DNA from: Branchipolynoe longqiensis
Lineage: Eukaryota > Annelida > Polychaeta > Phyllodocida > Polynoidae
NCBI GenBank assembly: GCA_030323885.1
Contig: CM059193.1
Location: 54,092,749-54,156,748 of the forward strand
DNA: 64,000 nucleotides
Direction of reading: 5' to 3'
The notes under the pieces are model-generated. The model was not told the DNA's origin and searched no databases. It saw only the letters and a program-made list of their open reading frames with translations. Shown one piece after another: positions 62,573 through 64,000 of this stretch. Positions within the stretch are counted from its first letter, which is position 1; each line of letters starts with the position of its first letter. Position numbers and translations under genes: made by a program.

Positions 62573-62695
62573 CTGGAGATAGCATAACAACAAAATAATT
62601 GAAGCAATACTTCAAAAACTTTCCTGAACTTGTAAAAAGTAAATAGATAATTATGACACCAGCACAAGGATCAGATCACGATCTTACCCTGATCT

Positions 62696-62905
62696 AGTTA
62701 CTCCCCACAGCACGGTCTCAAGGAAAGAGATGCTGAACAACCCGGTAGAAAAGGTGTCGGGAAACTGGGTTATGGACATAACCAGATGAATTTGCAATCT
62801 ACGGTGCTAAATATGTAGTTCAAATGGCTATCTGTCATATCCTGGAGTGAAGAATTTATTAAAACATGTAGATTAGTAGGCCGTGAAAGTCTAATCCTGA
62901 TATTA
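62696..62905 (+). repeat. Diverged 220-bp repeat, copy 2
   Basis: Counterpart of 60674-60900; followed at 62906-62932 by a SINE-A tail-like GTTGCTAGGACGTAAAC. Confidence 0.6.
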
Positions 62906-63044
62906 ACCGTACGTGTTGCTAGGACGTAAACCCCCCCCCCCCAAAACACACTTTAGTGCCAGCCAGCTAGCTTACCTGATGCGTGACGACTGTGATGCGG
63001 GGGTTGTACTATTATTAACCTTACATATTGCTAGGATGTCATCA

Positions 63045-63935
63045 TCATCATGCTGTGGGTCGCAATGCAACAAAGACTGCTTTCATTTCTTAACCGCCGC
63101 TCTCCATTTATCTCTCTGCTGTGAGAGTGATGTCCATGAGTCGGTCCTAATGTCTCTCGGCTTCAGGTTTCTCTTGATAGCATCCTTGAACCGCAGGTAA
63201 GGGCATCCTCTCTTTCTCTGACCAGAAGACAATTGAGAATAGAGGATCTGCTTTGGTAGCCTGTCTGTTGACATCCTCATCACGTGTCCAGTCCACTGGA
63301 GGTTCTTTCTGATCAGAAGATCTTCCATAGAGGACAGCCATGTCCGATCGAGTATTTCCCTGTTTGTCACTTTGTCCTTCCAGGTTATCCTCAAGATCGA
63401 ACGCAGATGTCACATCATGAAGGCTTGCAGCTTTTTCACCTGTCATCTGTACACTGTCCAGGCCTTGGGTCCATATAGTAGGGTGGCTAGCACGATTGCA
63501 CAGAAGATCTTGCCCTTCACCCATGTGGACACATGGTGGTTGTGCCAGAGTCTCTGGCATAGTCAACCGAAAGATGCGCTAGCCCTAGCTATCCTCCTCT
63601 GTACCTCTGCATCAATGTGTCCATCACTTGATATAGTGCTTCCGAGGTCAGCAAATTCTGGGACAGAGTTCAACTTGTTTCCATCAACCATGATATTCTC
63701 CTCTTGGGTTCTTGTAGAGTTGGGTTGGTACATCACTTCCGTCTTCTTTATGTTAATCTTCAGGCCGAACTTGTTTGATGCATCAGAGAAAGCATCCAGT
63801 ATTCGATTTTCAGCAGAGTGGGCAACCAGTGCACAGTCATCTGCGAATAGCATCTCTCACCAGTATCTGGGTAGTTTTGGTCTTTGCTCTGAAGGGTGTG
63901 ACATTGGTCGTAATGCTTGCATTGCATTTGATTCG
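63045..63935 (-). mobile_element. LINE 3' fragment (non-LTR reverse transcriptase)
   Basis: Minus-strand frames give RAKTKTTQILVR, then, after a frameshift near 63855, MLFADDCALVAHS (catalytic FADD box), GLKINIKKTEVM, LGSTIS, ARASASFG, and, in another frame, WTGHVMRM and KDAIKRNL. This is the palm-to-C-terminal part of a LINE RT. The low end carries a short ATGATGATGATG tail. At least two frameshifts; the endonuclease is not in the window. Confidence 0.88.
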
Positions 63936-63949
63936 CAGTGAAGGAGGAG

Positions 63950-64000
63950 CGCCCCCCCCCCCCCCCCTCCCCCGGCCTGCGCCTGCCCGCCCCGACTGTT
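63950..64000. repeat. Poly-C run and GC-rich edge
   Basis: C-runs (63951-63975) followed by GC-rich sequence like that at 1-360. Possibly the start of another GC-rich insertion that continues beyond the window. Confidence 0.4.

Noticed and set aside
60813..61037. 74-codon plus-strand frame
   Set aside because: It overlaps a diverged repeat also present at 62.7 kb where the frame is not kept.

Overview
This is eukaryotic (animal) nuclear DNA, not bacterial. The only host gene I can support is the 3' two-thirds of a GNPTAB orthologue on the minus strand. GNPTAB is the alpha/beta precursor of Golgi UDP-GlcNAc:lysosomal-enzyme N-acetylglucosamine-1-phosphotransferase. Thirteen exons between 62572 and 897 join in compatible phase over 2,874 coding bases (958 codons). 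They cover Stealth CR2, two Lin12/Notch repeats, the DMAP1-binding-like domain, a long spacer, the site-1-protease cleavage region, an EF-hand and the start of the C-terminal part. The N-terminal exons lie beyond the right edge and the last exons beyond the left edge. Large repeat-stuffed introns, the mix of DIRS, Ngaro, Gypsy and LINE elements with tRNA- and 5S-derived SINEs, and the GNPTAB sequence all suggest a marine invertebrate, perhaps a non-vertebrate deuterostome. The species cannot be read from the sequence.

Layout, left to right. 1-360 is a GC-rich repeat fragment. 0.9-6.9 kb holds four C-terminal exons among SINEs, a 206-bp tandem repeat and TIR elements. A 26.3-kb intron (6901-33200) holds a DIRS-like tyrosine-recombinase retrotransposon with inverted terminal repeats (8631-13705), a GC-rich element with a gag-like ORF (about 14890-17315), and a TG-rich higher-order satellite (18310-19560). 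It also holds a foldback element with tRNA-like heads in both arms (20829-23413), directly followed by a decayed DIRS element (to 32717) into which a complete short-LTR Gypsy element (25895-30542, TSD CTACC) has inserted. 33.2-37.4 kb carries five exons, including a 1.1-kb exon with an in-frame decapeptide array.

The next intron (37396-49409) contains two Ngaro-type elements. One, on the plus strand (43578-48865), is nested in the 5' terminal repeat of the other, on the minus strand (39075 to about 48890). 49-55.9 kb holds a 24-bp minisatellite touching a splice donor, a 73-74-bp array split by a SINE, and a 4.5-kb AT-rich region of unknown nature with a possible stem-loop array. 55.9-62.6 kb holds the Notch-repeat and CR2 exons among MITEs and a 5S-rRNA-derived SINE. 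63.0-63.9 kb is a LINE 3' fragment.

Most transposon reading frames carry stops or frameshifts and look dead. The GNPTAB reading frame looks intact, so the window reads as a working host gene whose introns have grown by layered, datable insertions. All calls come from reading the sequence; no database search was run. Exon junctions are predicted from GT/AG sites, phase continuity and recalled vertebrate GNPTAB similarity.
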